Positions 55,006-64,000 of a stretch of 64,000 nt of DNA are shown piece by piece. A program made the position numbers and the translations under genes. The number at the start of each line of letters is the position of its first letter. The first letter of the stretch is position 1. Source of the stretch: JAFDZV01 sp964455525 (GTDB lineage: Bacteria > Bacteroidota > Ignavibacteria > OLB7); contig CAYVWR010000002.1 in assembly GCA_964455525.1 (NCBI GenBank), positions 1-64,000 of the forward strand, given 5' to 3'. The notes under the pieces were generated by a model, which saw nothing but the letters and a program-made list of their open reading frames with translations, was not told the DNA's origin and did not search any database.

Positions 55006-57531
55006 ATGGCTCTGTACGTACAAGTTGCTCTTCCCGTCCCGTTGTTCAAGACGTTCACCTACTCCGTGCCGGAGGAGTGGCGCGACCTCGACCTGGTCGG
55101 CATGCGTGTATCGGTGCCGTTCGGACGGCGCACGCTGACCGGTGTGGCGCTGGAGGAGCGTGATAGCACCGAGCTGGGCAAGGTTCGGGATGTTCTGGAC
55201 ATCCTCGACCCCGAGCCGCTGTTCACCCCCGATATGCTCAGGTTCGCCGAGTGGATGAGCCAGTATTATGTGTCGCCGATGGGGGAAACGCTTCGTGCGA
55301 TGATGCCGGCCGGCATGGCCCCGGAATCCACCCAGCGGATAGCCCTGGCGGGGCCGGAGGTCGTCGAGGAGATTCCGGGGCTTCGCCGATCCGCTCCCAG
55401 ACAGGCGGCCATTCTGAGCGCCCTTGCGGACCATCCCAAAGGCATCACCGTAAGCTATCTCCAGAAGAAGGTGGGCGCCGATAATCTCCACGCCCAGCTT
55501 GAAGCCCTGCAACAGAAGGCCCTGATCGTCCGAAAGACCGAGCAGGGCAGAGCCACGGCGCCGAAGACCGCGCGCGGGGTGCGTATGCGCCAGGATCTGT
55601 TCGAGGATGATGATGCGGTGCATCGTCTGCTCGATGAACTGGATCGTGTGGCGCCGAAGCAGTCGGCGATCCTGATGTTGATGTATACCCAGTCGCACCG
55701 CCTTGGCAGCAACGATTTTATCTATGCAAGCGATCTTCTGGAGTCTGCCGATGCCTCCGATTCCGCTCTGAAAGGGCTGCGTGCACGCGGGGCGATCGAG
55801 ATAGAGGATATCGAGATCTCCCGCGAGGAGCTTCTGGCCGATGATGCCGGGGAACAGCCTGCGGTTACCGAGGATAACGGAAGTCCCATCCGTCCAAACG
55901 AGGATCAGCAGCGGGCTGTCGGTGCCATCATCTCGGCAATCGATGCAGAGGCGTTTAAGACGTTCCTGCTGCATGGCGTTACCGGCTCCGGCAAGACGCT
56001 GGTGTATATCGAGGCGATGAGACATGCTATCGCACGGGGTAAGCGGGCCTTGATGCTGGTGCCGGAGATAGCCCTGACGTTACAGCTTGTCGAGCGCCTG
56101 ATCACAGTCTTTGGCGATCGGGTTGTCGTGCTGCACAGCCGGATGTCGCCGGGAGAGCGGTACGATGGATGGCGCCGTGCCGCCTCCGGCACATGCGATC
56201 TGGTGGTTGGCGCACGTTCGGCGCTGTTCGCCCCGCTTCGCAATGTGGGCATCGTGGTGGTCGATGAGGAGCATGAGGCAAGCTACAAGCAGTACGATGC
56301 GCAACCACGCTACAATGCCCGCGATGCGGCTATCGTCCGTGCCCAGATCTCCGGCGCGGTCGCCGTGCTGGGCACCGCAACGCCGTCGATCGAGTCGTAT
56401 TACAACGCGCAACGAAAGAAATATCATCTGCTGGAACTGCCCGATCGGGTGGATAATGCGCGGGAGCCGAAGATTGTGATCGTGGATACAGTGACCGCCC
56501 GCAAGCAGAACCTGATGCGGGGCGCGCTCTCGGTGCGGCTGCTCAAGGATATCCGCGAGCGGGTCGATCGGAAGGAGGGGGTGATACTGCTACAGAACCG
56601 ACGGGGGTTTGCAACACGGCTGGAATGCATGTCGTGCTCGCACTCCCCTAGCTGCCCGCATTGCGCGGTGACCCTTACCTATCATAAGAAGATCGAGGAG
56701 CTGCACTGCCATTATTGCGGCTATGTGCGTAAGGCCGATCGTCTCTGCGAGGTCTGCGGACATCATGATCTTCGCCAGCCGGGGATCGGGACGCAGAAGG
56801 TGGAGGAGGAGCTGGAGCAGCATCTGCCGAATGCCACGCTTGTTCGGATGGATCTTGATACAACAACCCGCAAGGGGTCGCATCGGAAGATCCTTTCGGC
56901 GTTTGCCAATGCAGAGGTGGATGTGCTGCTCGGCACGCAGATGGTTGCCAAGGGGCTTGATTTCTCCCGTGTCTCGTTGGTTGGCGTGATCTCCGCCGAT
57001 ACGCAGCTTCTGCTTCCTGATTTCCGTGCCAGCGAGCGCACCTACCAGCTTCTGACCCAGGTGGCAGGGCGTGCCGGTCGCCGGAGCAATGTGCAGGGTG
57101 AGGTTGTCATCCAGACGGCACATCCGAACCATCCGGCGATCCAGGCGAGTTTTGCGAAGGATTATCAGATGCTCTATACCCAGGAACTCCAGGCTCGCAA
57201 CGAGCTTAATTATCCTCCGTTCTCACGCTTTATCGTGGTGGAGTTCCGTTCGGAAGATCAGCGCGAGACCGAGAGCCATGCGCGGCTATTCCGGCAGCTT
57301 CTGCCGAGCAGCCATCCGGCGATGGACGTTCTCGGCCCGACGGCCGCACTGATCTGGAAGCTTCGCAATCAATACCGCTACCAGATCATGATAAAAAATA
57401 GCCGCCTGATCGATCCCGGCGGCAAAGCCTTCTATACGGTCTTCTCGGATGCCTACGAGCGCTATCATCAGGGGCATGCAAAAGCCTCCGTGCAGATCAT
57501 TGTCGATGTGGATGCACAGGGCATGGGATGA
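55006..57531 (+). CDS. priA: Primosomal replication restart helicase PriA
   Basis: The protein has 841 residues. PriA recognises stalled forks and reloads the replisome. The N-terminal DNA-binding domain starts in the family way (VQVALPVPLFKTFTYSVPE; VGMRVSVPFGRRTLTGV). The helicase core has Walker A FLLHGVTGSGKTLVYIEA (about residue 325), Walker B VVDEEHEASYKQ, and LGTATPSIES. The zinc-binding insert carries eight Cys in CMSCSHSPSCPHC, CHYCG and CEVCG. TQMVAKGLDFSRVSLVGVI and QVAGRAGR close the core. The linker at about residues 100-270, between the DNA-binding and helicase parts, is longer than in E. coli PriA and includes a winged-helix-like region. A GTG-started hydrolase gene follows 24 bases later. 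Confidence 0.95.
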   Translation: MALYVQVALPVPLFKTFTYSVPEEWRDLDLVGMRVSVPFGRRTLTGVALEERDSTELGKVRDVLDILDPEPLFTPDMLRFAEWMSQYYVSPMGETLRAMMPAGMAPESTQRIALAGPEVVEEIPGLRRSAPRQAAILSALADHPKGITVSYLQKKVGADNLHAQLEALQQKALIVRKTEQGRATAPKTARGVRMRQDLFEDDDAVHRLLDELDRVAPKQSAILMLMYTQSHRLGSNDFIYASDLLESADASDSALKGLRARGAIEIEDIEISREELLADDAGEQPAVTEDNGSPIRPNEDQQRAVGAIISAIDAEAFKTFLLHGVTGSGKTLVYIEAMRHAIARGKRALMLVPEIALTLQLVERLITVFGDRVVVLHSRMSPGERYDGWRRAASGTCDLVVGARSALFAPLRNVGIVVVDEEHEASYKQYDAQPRYNARDAAIVRAQISGAVAVLGTATPSIESYYNAQRKKYHLLELPDRVDNAREPKIVIVDTVTARKQNLMRGALSVRLLKDIRERVDRKEGVILLQNRRGFATRLECMSCSHSPSCPHCAVTLTYHKKIEELHCHYCGYVRKADRLCEVCGHHDLRQPGIGTQKVEEELEQHLPNATLVRMDLDTTTRKGSHRKILSAFANAEVDVLLGTQMVAKGLDFSRVSLVGVISADTQLLLPDFRASERTYQLLTQVAGRAGRRSNVQGEVVIQTAHPNHPAIQASFAKDYQMLYTQELQARNELNYPPFSRFIVVEFRSEDQRETESHARLFRQLLPSSHPAMDVLGPTAALIWKLRNQYRYQIMIKNSRLIDPGGKAFYTVFSDAYERYHQGHAKASVQIIVDVDAQGMG

Positions 57532-57555
57532 TACTGTTGGCAACCGGAGAGTGCC

Positions 57556-58500
57556 GTGAAAAAGATTCTTGCCATCGCTGCGATTCTTTTCATTCTGCCG
57601 CTAGTATGCCTTGGCATCTGGGCGGCCTGGGAACATCTCCGCGATCCGCTCGCCGCGCTTGATTATGGCCTCCCGGAGATCGTTGTTGCGAGCGATAGCA
57701 TGGTTGCGGTGGGCGAAGCGGCCGAGGCCCGTATCTACCGCGATGTCGTTCTTGTTGCCGATGGGCTGGACTCGATCCGTTTCACCGTAAGCGCGCCTGC
57801 GGTGAGTGCCAACCGGCGCCTGCCCGTTGTTATGGTGATCGGAGGACTTGAGATCGGCCGGACCAGCTTGCGCTATGTGGGGCATCATGGTGATAATGTG
57901 CTGATCGCCTATGAATATCCCTATGGGCCTGACTACTGGTACCGGGGAACCCCCTATACGGAGATCCCTGCTCTGCGCAATGCGGTTTGCAGCGTCCCGG
58001 CGCAGCTCGAAGCGATTCTACGATGGGCGCGCACACAGCCGTGGGCCGATACCAACCGGATCTGCACGTTCAGCTATAGCTTCGGCGCGATGTTCGTTCC
58101 GGGATTCTATCGTCTTGTTGCAAGCAGAGGCGATACGCTGGGGCCTGCGGCGTTGATCTATGGGGGCGTGGATATCGAGCGGCTGCTCCGCAATAACCTT
58201 CAGATCGAGCCAGGCTTCCTTCGGGATGCCGGGGCGTGGCTTGCTGCTACGGCAATCCGCCCGGTGGAACCGGCATTGCATCTTCGCTATGTCAAGGCCG
58301 AGCTGCTTATCGTCAATGGTACACGCGACCAGCTTATCCCGGAGCACTGCTGGCGCGAGCTGGGGCGCCTTGCTCCCATGCCAAAAACGGTGATGACACT
58401 GGATACCGAACATATGCACCCCCGTGCAACCGAGCTTATCGCCAGGCTGGTCGATATCGGCCGCCAATGGTTGCTGGAATGCGGCGCAATAGAGCCGTAA
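57556..58500 (+). CDS. Membrane-anchored alpha/beta-hydrolase-like protein
   Basis: The protein has 314 residues. It begins at GTG 57556 (CCGGAGA eight to ten bases upstream) with a signal anchor or signal peptide (KKILAIAAILFILPLVCLG). Alpha/beta-hydrolase marks are the strand VVMVIGGLEIGR (oxyanion region), the nucleophile elbow FSYSFGAMF (Ser 175, with Ser in place of the first Gly), an Asp in VNGTRDQLIP and a His in DTEHMHP, giving a complete triad in the right order. A periplasmic or lipoprotein-type esterase, lipase or peptidase is likely; the substrate is unknown. It lies 24 bases after priA and is probably co-transcribed, with no evident functional link. Confidence 0.8.
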   Translation: MKKILAIAAILFILPLVCLGIWAAWEHLRDPLAALDYGLPEIVVASDSMVAVGEAAEARIYRDVVLVADGLDSIRFTVSAPAVSANRRLPVVMVIGGLEIGRTSLRYVGHHGDNVLIAYEYPYGPDYWYRGTPYTEIPALRNAVCSVPAQLEAILRWARTQPWADTNRICTFSYSFGAMFVPGFYRLVASRGDTLGPAALIYGGVDIERLLRNNLQIEPGFLRDAGAWLAATAIRPVEPALHLRYVKAELLIVNGTRDQLIPEHCWRELGRLAPMPKTVMTLDTEHMHPRATELIARLVDIGRQWLLECGAIEP

Positions 58501-58700
58501 CGATGCCCGATTTCCGATCGGTCTCTGCCAACACCGAAGATGCCCTGGCGCCTGTCACAGTGCCGGTGTCTTGTGGCGGCCCCCCGATTCTTCACACTTC
58601 GTGACGTCTCTCCAACACACTGACACCCCCAATCCGCATTGTTTTCCTGAAGTTGCTTCCGTTACCTATTCGATTTTCGGGATTAACTCGTAGTGAACCA

Positions 58701-59522
58701 ATGAACACGCTATCGCTCCAGGATCTGCTGGAGTTTTTCTGGAAAGATTACACGTCGGTTACTCCGTCGGCAGCAAAGATCTATGGTCTTCTTACGGAGC
58801 GGAACGAGAACTATGTGAACGATCACATCGCCTTCCGCACGTTCAATATTGATCCGATTGGGGTGGAATCGCTCGGTGCCACATTCCTTGAGCTTGGATA
58901 CAGGGTGAGCGGTGAATATCACTTCGAGCAGAAGAAGTTGCGCGCGTTCTCCTATGCTCACCCCGATCCTACTACCCCGCATATCTTCATCTCCGAGCTG
59001 CTGACCGAGGAGTTCAGCCCGGAATTGCAGGCGATCGTGCGTGAGCTTGTGGAGCAGATCCCTTCTGAACTGAAGGGAACGCAGACGCTGCTTACGGCCC
59101 GCCCAACCTGGAAGCCGATCGAGTACGCGAAGTATCGCAGGCTGCTCGATGAATCCGAATATGCAGGCTGGCTTGCGGCGTTCGGCATCCGTGTAAACCA
59201 TTGTACGGTGCTTATCAACGCGTTGAGAACGTTCCCGGCGTTGGAGGACTTCAATGCCTGGCTTGTGCAGAGCGGGTTTGCGATGAACCGTTCCGGCGGG
59301 CTTATCAAGGGAACCCCGGAGCAGTTGCTGGAGCAAAGCTCCACGATGGCCGATCGTATGGCCTGGGAGTTCGCCAATGGCCAGCACCATACGATCCCGA
59401 CCTGCTACCATGAGTTTGCGCGTCGTTATACCGATCCGGCAACCGGCCAGCTCTACGAAGGTTTTATCTCCAAGAGCGCCGACAAGATCTTCGAGTCGAC
59501 CGATACCAACGGTGTTCTGTAA
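58701..59522 (+). CDS. DUF1338 (2-oxoadipate dioxygenase/decarboxylase-like) protein
   Basis: The protein has 273 residues from ATG 58701. It belongs by eye to DUF1338, a vicinal-oxygen-chelate-like metalloenzyme family whose studied member HglS converts 2-oxoadipate to 2-hydroxyglutarate in lysine breakdown with iron and O2. The conserved metal/substrate pair His-x-x-x-Arg is at NDHIAFRTF (His 42, Arg 46). Other blocks are HIFISELLTEEFSPE and the C-terminal TGQLYEGFISKSADKIFEST with a conserved Glu. No other lysine-degradation gene is present, so the substrate remains open. It is transcribed alone, 200 bases after the hydrolase gene. Confidence 0.85.
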   Translation: MNTLSLQDLLEFFWKDYTSVTPSAAKIYGLLTERNENYVNDHIAFRTFNIDPIGVESLGATFLELGYRVSGEYHFEQKKLRAFSYAHPDPTTPHIFISELLTEEFSPELQAIVRELVEQIPSELKGTQTLLTARPTWKPIEYAKYRRLLDESEYAGWLAAFGIRVNHCTVLINALRTFPALEDFNAWLVQSGFAMNRSGGLIKGTPEQLLEQSSTMADRMAWEFANGQHHTIPTCYHEFARRYTDPATGQLYEGFISKSADKIFESTDTNGVL

Positions 59523-59779
59523 AAGCCTGGCCGGAGCATAACCTCTGCCACCGTTAGAAACGCCACGGCCGGATGCAAATGCGACCGGGGAATCCCGCAC
59601 GACGGCTCCCCGGTTTTTTTCTGGCCCTCTCGATCTGCTTTCCCTCTCCCCAGCGCGATCGTCCCAGCACACTATCACCCCGCCATCGCCCCCATAACGC
59701 ATGCACGTCTGCGCTTACCTCCGTATGTTGCTTTCCGGGCCTTCCGGCCGTTCACAACATTCTTCCCAACAACTCCATC

Positions 59780-60241
59780 ATGCTCATGGAATCTCTCGCT
59801 CTTCTCCGCGATCTCTTCCTGTACGATGTCTGGGCTAATCGGCAGATGATAGCCTGTATAGCATCGGGCGATCCGCTACGTCTGATGGCCCATATCCTTG
59901 CTTCGGAGCGTCTGTGGTGGGCGCGTATCCAGGGGCAGGCCGAGGGGCTTACACCGTGGCCTGATCTCTCCCTCGAAGAATGTCGCGAGCTGGCCGAAAC
60001 GATGAGCACAATCTGGAGCAACTATCTCGGCACGGCGTCGGAGGGAACGTTGCCCAAGAAGGTCTCCTACACAAACAGCCAGGGAACGCAGTTCCACACC
60101 GGGATCGGCGATATCCTGATGCATGTTGCCAACCACTCCACATACCATCGCGCCCAGATAGCGCGTGCCTTGCGCCAGGAAGGGATCGCGCCTCCCAGAA
60201 CCGATTATATCGCGTATGTACGAGAGGGACGAGGGGGATAG
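59780..60241 (+). CDS. DinB-family putative metal-dependent protein
   Basis: The protein has 153 residues from ATG 59780 (ATG 59786 also possible). DinB-fold proteins are four-helix bundles holding a metal with three His; many act as thiol transferases, and YfiT-type members are hydrolases. The three His are visible in RLMAHILASERLWW and HVANHSTYHRAQIARAL (the His-x-x-x-His pair). LFLYDVWANRQM at the start is typical of the family. The substrate is unknown. The gene follows the DUF1338 gene by 257 bases and precedes the secreted PNGase F-like gene. Confidence 0.88.
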   Translation: MLMESLALLRDLFLYDVWANRQMIACIASGDPLRLMAHILASERLWWARIQGQAEGLTPWPDLSLEECRELAETMSTIWSNYLGTASEGTLPKKVSYTNSQGTQFHTGIGDILMHVANHSTYHRAQIARALRQEGIAPPRTDYIAYVREGRGG

Positions 60242-60419
60242 CCTCTGTGCGTTCCTGCCAGATGGCATCCATTCGATTGCACTCTTTATCATTATTCATC
60301 ATTTTACGACGACTGTAGCGGAGGGAGGGGGGGGGAGCACCCTGCGATGTTGCCGTTGCACAGCCGTTTCCGGGCAATCATCCATTCACATCAGAATTCC
60401 ATTCCAACAAAGGCATAGC

Positions 60420-63400
60420 ATGAAACACCTCGTGAGCCTACGAACGGCTATCTCGGCGCTGGTCCTCGCCGCGTTGTTTGCCGTGACGCTTCACGCCCAG
60501 CAGAACGAGACCATCCGTGTACAGACCTTCACCTACGGATCTCCATACGATGCTTCCTTTCTCTTTCCCCCGGATAGCCTGCGGTTCGAGAAGATCCTGA
60601 TGCATTACAAGCTCCGTTGTCCGTTCGATGGACCGTGCGGCGAGTGGGATTATCTGGCGTATATCTATCTCTACGACAAGACCGGGCTGATCGATTCGAC
60701 GCGTGATACGGCCACCAACTATTCGATTGGCGGCCAGACGCCCGATTCGGTGAGCTATATGCTGAGGCCGTCGTGGCGCTATATCCCCTATTTCCAGAAG
60801 AGCGTGGTCCGTACCTCCACGATCTCCTTCGATTCCGCTCTGGTCGGCACCGGCGCCGAGCCTGTTTCCGCTCCGTTCCCCGGCAACTTCCGCGTGGGAC
60901 GCTCGCAATATCTCTGGAAGGCGGCCGAGTTGAAGGCAGGGGGATTGAAGCAGGGGGAGATCACCGGCATTCGGCTGCATGTGGAACAGGTGGGAAGCGA
61001 GCTGCGCAATCTTATGATCCGTATGAAAAGTTCATCGCTCGACTCGCTTACGCCGGGCGTGATCGAGGAAGGGGGCTGGACCACCGTATACCTGCACGAT
61101 ACCCGCTTTGCCTCCTCCGGGTGGAACACGATACCCTTTACCGCCCCGTTCGTCTGGAACAACAGTTCCAATATCGTGGTGGATGTGAGCTTCGAGAACC
61201 AGGGGGCCGGGGGAACGGCCACAACCGTTCTTGGCGGAATCCCAGGCTTTCAGAGCGCTGTAGCATCGAGCAATGACGATCGCTCGCTTGAATTCCAGGG
61301 GAGGGATTATATCGAGGTGCCCGCCGAGGCGCTTGCTCCGGTCGATAGCTTTGTGACGGTATCCTTCTGGCAGTATGGCAATCCTGCTGTTCAGCCGCAG
61401 GAACAGTCGATCTTCGAGGCGTTCGATAGGTTCGGCCGCCGCGTGATGAATGTGCACCTGCCCTGGGGTGATACACTGGTCTACTGGGATGCCGGGAGCA
61501 ATAATCAGGGAGGATTCGACCGCATTATCAAAAAAGCCACCAAGGCTTCGGAGTACCTAGGGCAGTGGAACCACTGGGTCTTTACCAAGAATGCCCGGAC
61601 CGGCCAGATGAAGATGTACCTGAACGGTGCGCTCTGGGTATCCGGCACAAGCAAACGCCGTCCGATCACCGGCATCGCGTCGTTCAAGATCGGCTCGATG
61701 GGGGATGGCAGCCGGAATTACGATGGAAAAATCGACGAGTTTGCGATCTGGAACGTCGAGCTTGATGCCGCCACGATCAGCGCCTGGGTGCGCGGTGATA
61801 TCCTGGCCAATCATCCGTTTCGCGACAATCTGGTGCTCTACTACAACTTCGATCAGGATAATCCAACCATGGTCTCCGATGCCAGCGGCAGGGGATATCA
61901 TGGCACGCTGATCGGCCCGCCACAGAGCATCGCGATCGATGGGGCCTCGATCAACAGGGGCTTTGCTCCGGTGCTCCGCCCGAACGTGATCTTCGAGCAG
62001 GGCGTCTATGACTCCCGCATCGATTCCACCCTGCGTATAGATTCGCTCCCCTATGCGCCGATGCAGATCGTGCGCTTTGATGATCCCGCCGATCCTGCCA
62101 GGCCGACCGATACGCTCACGGTGTGGCCTGCCTATTATCGTTATACCTTCAACGATGCAGGGGTGGCGGTCGATTCGGTTCTGATAACGCCGGATGCCAC
62201 GCTACGCCTGGAACGGCACCCGTACTACCGGAAGTTCGAGGTGGTGAACCGGTACGAGATCGGCCGCTATATCACCCCCTATGGAAATGGGCTGAACCTG
62301 GGCGATGGCTTCGTCTGGACCTTTGATGTCACCGACTACCGGACATTGCTGGCGGACTCGGTGCGGCTGGTGTCGATAAACTCGCAGGAGCTTGTCGATA
62401 TCGAGTTCGAGATGATCGCCGGTGTGCCGCCGCGCGACCCGATCGCGGTGGAGAATCTCTGGGTGGGCGCTCCGGCCTATGGCACAAGCACCCCGATCGA
62501 GAACTTTCTGGCCCCGCGCGAGGTGAAGATCCGTCCCGATGCTGCAAATGTCCGTCTCAAGATGCGTAGCACCGGGCATGGGTTCGGTGGCACCGAGAAT
62601 TGCGCGGAGTTCTGCCCCAAGGAGCATAGCATCCTTGTCGATGGCACCGAGCGTTTCAAGCGGATTCTCTGGAAGGATGATTGCGGCCTCAATCCGGTCT
62701 ATCCGCAAGGGGGAACCTGGGTCTACAACCGCGCCAACTGGTGCCCCGGCGATGCCGTGCCGACCTATGATTTCGAGCTGACCCCGTATGTGACGCCGGG
62801 AGGCAGCGCTACGCTGGATTACAACGTGCAGCCATATACGTGGAATGGCGTCGGCAGCACGCCGTATTATGCCATCGAAACCCAGCTTGTAAGCTACTCG
62901 GCGCCCAACTTCACGCTCGATGCATCTGTGGAGGCTATCAAGTCGCCGAGCACTGCCGATGCATACAAGCGGATGAACCCCATCTGCAACAACCCGCTCA
63001 TCACCATCAGGAATACCGGCACAACCCCGCTGACCAGCCTGAAGATCACCTATGGCGTTGCCGGCGCACAGCAGAGCGTCCATACCTGGACCGGCACTCT
63101 CGGATTTCTGGAAAGCGCCGATGTGCAGCTTGGCGCGATATCGTGGGGAAGTGGCGAGAAGACGTTCGTGGTAACCATCAGCGAGCCGAACGGCGGCCAG
63201 GATCAGTACGCGAACAATAACACGATGAGCGCGGCTTTTACCGCTCCGCCGGTATATCCGTCCGGGATCATCCTGGAATTGAGGACCAATAACAACGGCT
63301 ATGAGACGAGCTACGAGCTTCGCAATGCCGATGGGTCGCTGGTATTCTCCCGCCATGATCTCCAGGATGCCACAACCTATCGCGACACGTTGAACCTGCC

Positions 63401-63869
63401 GGATGGTTGCTACGAGTTCCGTCTGCTGGATGAGGGGGGCGATGGCCTTGACTGGTGGGCCAACAGAAGCTCCGCCGGCACGGGCCTGATGCGCATCCGC
63501 CGCGCCAGCAACAATGCCGTTATCAGAACCTTTGGCGCTGATTTCGGGTCGGAGATCTATCAGCAGTTCACCGTCGGATACGATCTCTCGTCGGTCGAGG
63601 AGAGTCCGGCGCCGGCCGGGGAGGAGCAGGTGCGGATCTTTCCGAACCCAACGCCGGGGGAGTTCTCGGTGGATCTCCGCCTTGGTAGCTCGCAGGATGT
63701 GACGGTTGCCATCCGCGATATGCTCGGCAAGACGATCAACGAGCGCACAGTGAAGAACGTAACGGCCCAGACGCTCTGGTTCGATATCTCGGGGCAGCCC
63801 CCCGGCGTCTATGTTGTCGCCGTTCAGACCAAGAGCGGGATCACCAGCCGCAAGGTGGTGGTGCGCTAG
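60420..63869 (+). CDS. Secreted PNGase F-like glycosidase with long LamG-containing insert and T9SS sorting domain
   Basis: The protein has 1149 residues from ATG 60420, with a signal peptide ending near LHAQ (25-26). PNGase F removes N-glycans from glycoproteins. The first jelly roll starts normally (CPFDGPCGEWDYLAYIY, Cys 67 and 73, Asp 77 matching catalytic Asp 60 of PNGase F). It resumes only at YEIGRYITPY (612-621), so about 520 residues are inserted where PNGase F has a short loop. The insert contains a LamG/ConA-like domain (about 288-500, with LEFQGRDYIEV and YDGKIDEFAIWN). The second jelly roll keeps NCAEFC (Glu 730 matching catalytic Glu 206) and Cys 755 and 775 of the RANWCPG region. 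A match to catalytic Glu 118 is not visible (VSINSQ instead). The C-terminus is a T9SS sorting domain (IFPNPTPGEF to KVVVR). Activity is uncertain. Confidence 0.88.
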   Translation: MKHLVSLRTAISALVLAALFAVTLHAQQNETIRVQTFTYGSPYDASFLFPPDSLRFEKILMHYKLRCPFDGPCGEWDYLAYIYLYDKTGLIDSTRDTATNYSIGGQTPDSVSYMLRPSWRYIPYFQKSVVRTSTISFDSALVGTGAEPVSAPFPGNFRVGRSQYLWKAAELKAGGLKQGEITGIRLHVEQVGSELRNLMIRMKSSSLDSLTPGVIEEGGWTTVYLHDTRFASSGWNTIPFTAPFVWNNSSNIVVDVSFENQGAGGTATTVLGGIPGFQSAVASSNDDRSLEFQGRDYIEVPAEALAPVDSFVTVSFWQYGNPAVQPQEQSIFEAFDRFGRRVMNVHLPWGDTLVYWDAGSNNQGGFDRIIKKATKASEYLGQWNHWVFTKNARTGQMKMYLNGALWVSGTSKRRPITGIASFKIGSMGDGSRNYDGKIDEFAIWNVELDAATISAWVRGDILANHPFRDNLVLYYNFDQDNPTMVSDASGRGYHGTLIGPPQSIAIDGASINRGFAPVLRPNVIFEQGVYDSRIDSTLRIDSLPYAPMQIVRFDDPADPARPTDTLTVWPAYYRYTFNDAGVAVDSVLITPDATLRLERHPYYRKFEVVNRYEIGRYITPYGNGLNLGDGFVWTFDVTDYRTLLADSVRLVSINSQELVDIEFEMIAGVPPRDPIAVENLWVGAPAYGTSTPIENFLAPREVKIRPDAANVRLKMRSTGHGFGGTENCAEFCPKEHSILVDGTERFKRILWKDDCGLNPVYPQGGTWVYNRANWCPGDAVPTYDFELTPYVTPGGSATLDYNVQPYTWNGVGSTPYYAIETQLVSYSAPNFTLDASVEAIKSPSTADAYKRMNPICNNPLITIRNTGTTPLTSLKITYGVAGAQQSVHTWTGTLGFLESADVQLGAISWGSGEKTFVVTISEPNGGQDQYANNNTMSAAFTAPPVYPSGIILELRTNNNGYETSYELRNADGSLVFSRHDLQDATTYRDTLNLPDGCYEFRLLDEGGDGLDWWANRSSAGTGLMRIRRASNNAVIRTFGADFGSEIYQQFTVGYDLSSVEESPAPAGEEQVRIFPNPTPGEFSVDLRLGSSQDVTVAIRDMLGKTINERTVKNVTAQTLWFDISGQPPGVYVVAVQTKSGITSRKVVVR

Positions 63870-63893
63870 AGAAATGGTCGTGTGGCACGATCG

Positions 63894-63927
63894 TGCGCCG
63901 GCTTCGGACTCCTCCGAGGTCGGCGCA
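63894..63927 (+). terminator. Hairpin after the PNGase F-like gene
   Basis: TGCGCCGGCTTCGG (63894-63907) pairs with CCGAGGTCGGCGCA (63914-63927), 14 bp with two G-T pairs around 6 bases, followed by TTTG. It lies 25 bases after the stop codon. Confidence 0.7.
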
Positions 63928-64000
63928 TTTGCTTTGAATGCCCATGCACCGCTGTGGCGTGGAATTTGTGATTGCTACCATATGCAGGGTATGGTGATGA

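Noticed and set aside
54526..56025. Minus-strand open frame of 499 codons opposite truA and priA
   Set aside because: It spans two genuine plus-strand genes and the gap between them, with no domain of its own.
62202..63356. Minus-strand open frame opposite the PNGase F-like gene
   Set aside because: The plus strand carries conserved PNGase F motifs; the antisense composition is Ile/His/Arg-rich without motif.
1..64000. tRNA, rRNA, CRISPR arrays, insertion sequences, prophage
   Set aside because: No cloverleaf-like sequence, evenly spaced short direct repeats, transposase motif or phage structural gene was found on reading both strands; covariance-model searches were not possible here.

Overview
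The window looks like a chromosomal segment from a GC-rich, oxygen-using member of the Bacteroidota/Chlorobiota (FCB) group. Seven large secreted proteins end in type IX secretion system (T9SS) type A sorting domains (PNP motif, about 80 residues, usually ending VVVR or similar). Two of the three tyrosinase promoters carry an exact Bacteroidota-type TAnnTTTG box. GC-rich DNA together with T9SS would suit a Kapabacteria/Ignavibacteria-like lineage, but that placement is inference. Aerobic coproporphyrinogen oxidase (HemF) and three type-3 copper proteins imply growth with O2. I saw no rRNA, tRNA, CRISPR array, transposase or phage gene.

Layout. 1-8.4 kb: a tandem pair of FG-GAP T9SS proteins (the left copy cut by the window edge) and a 1612-residue secreted protein of unknown function. 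8.7-18.7 kb: housekeeping genes: cmk-pyrC (pyrimidines), a HAD phosphatase overlapping a SulP anion transporter, a cystathionine beta-synthase, galE, mutY and a cytoplasmic sulfite-oxidase-like molybdoenzyme. 19-33.4 kb: a KefB/TrkA antiporter, a small XRE regulator, a TPR protein, a membrane VWA protein, tsaD, an RsmB-type methyltransferase, an amino acid permease, sixA, a CMD-family protein overlapping mobA, a family 5 uracil-DNA glycosylase and hemF. 33.4-43.4 kb: three consecutive tyrosinase-SprB-T9SS genes, each with its own promoter-like module and intrinsic terminator. 43.6-60.2 kb: recG, a small membrane protein, a DUF1175/DUF2138-like pair, a GH57 glycosidase, a helical hypothetical protein, a CBS-domain protein, truA, priA, an alpha/beta hydrolase, a DUF1338 enzyme and a DinB protein. 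60.4-63.9 kb: a secreted PNGase F-like protein whose catalytic domain is split by a very long insert containing a LamG domain.

Most noteworthy is the tyrosinase locus. Each gene is preceded by the same arrangement: a G-tract of 8, 14 or 4 Gs, the imperfect palindrome GTACACAATGATGTACTG (one change in the first copy), then 21-22 bases to a TAnnTTTG-like box, followed by a leader of more than 300 bases. The last two genes share a 262-bp block of identical DNA encoding the sorting domain although the rest has diverged. Paralogue 3 has Asp where 1 and 2 have Asn next to a copper-binding His. Together this looks like a co-regulated, possibly length-tunable, diversifying set of exported copper oxidases. 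The other notable item is the interrupted PNGase F-like glycanase. Most remaining genes are ordinary core functions with small operons (cmk-pyrC, SulP-HAD, CMD-mobA, DUF2138-DUF1175, priA-hydrolase).
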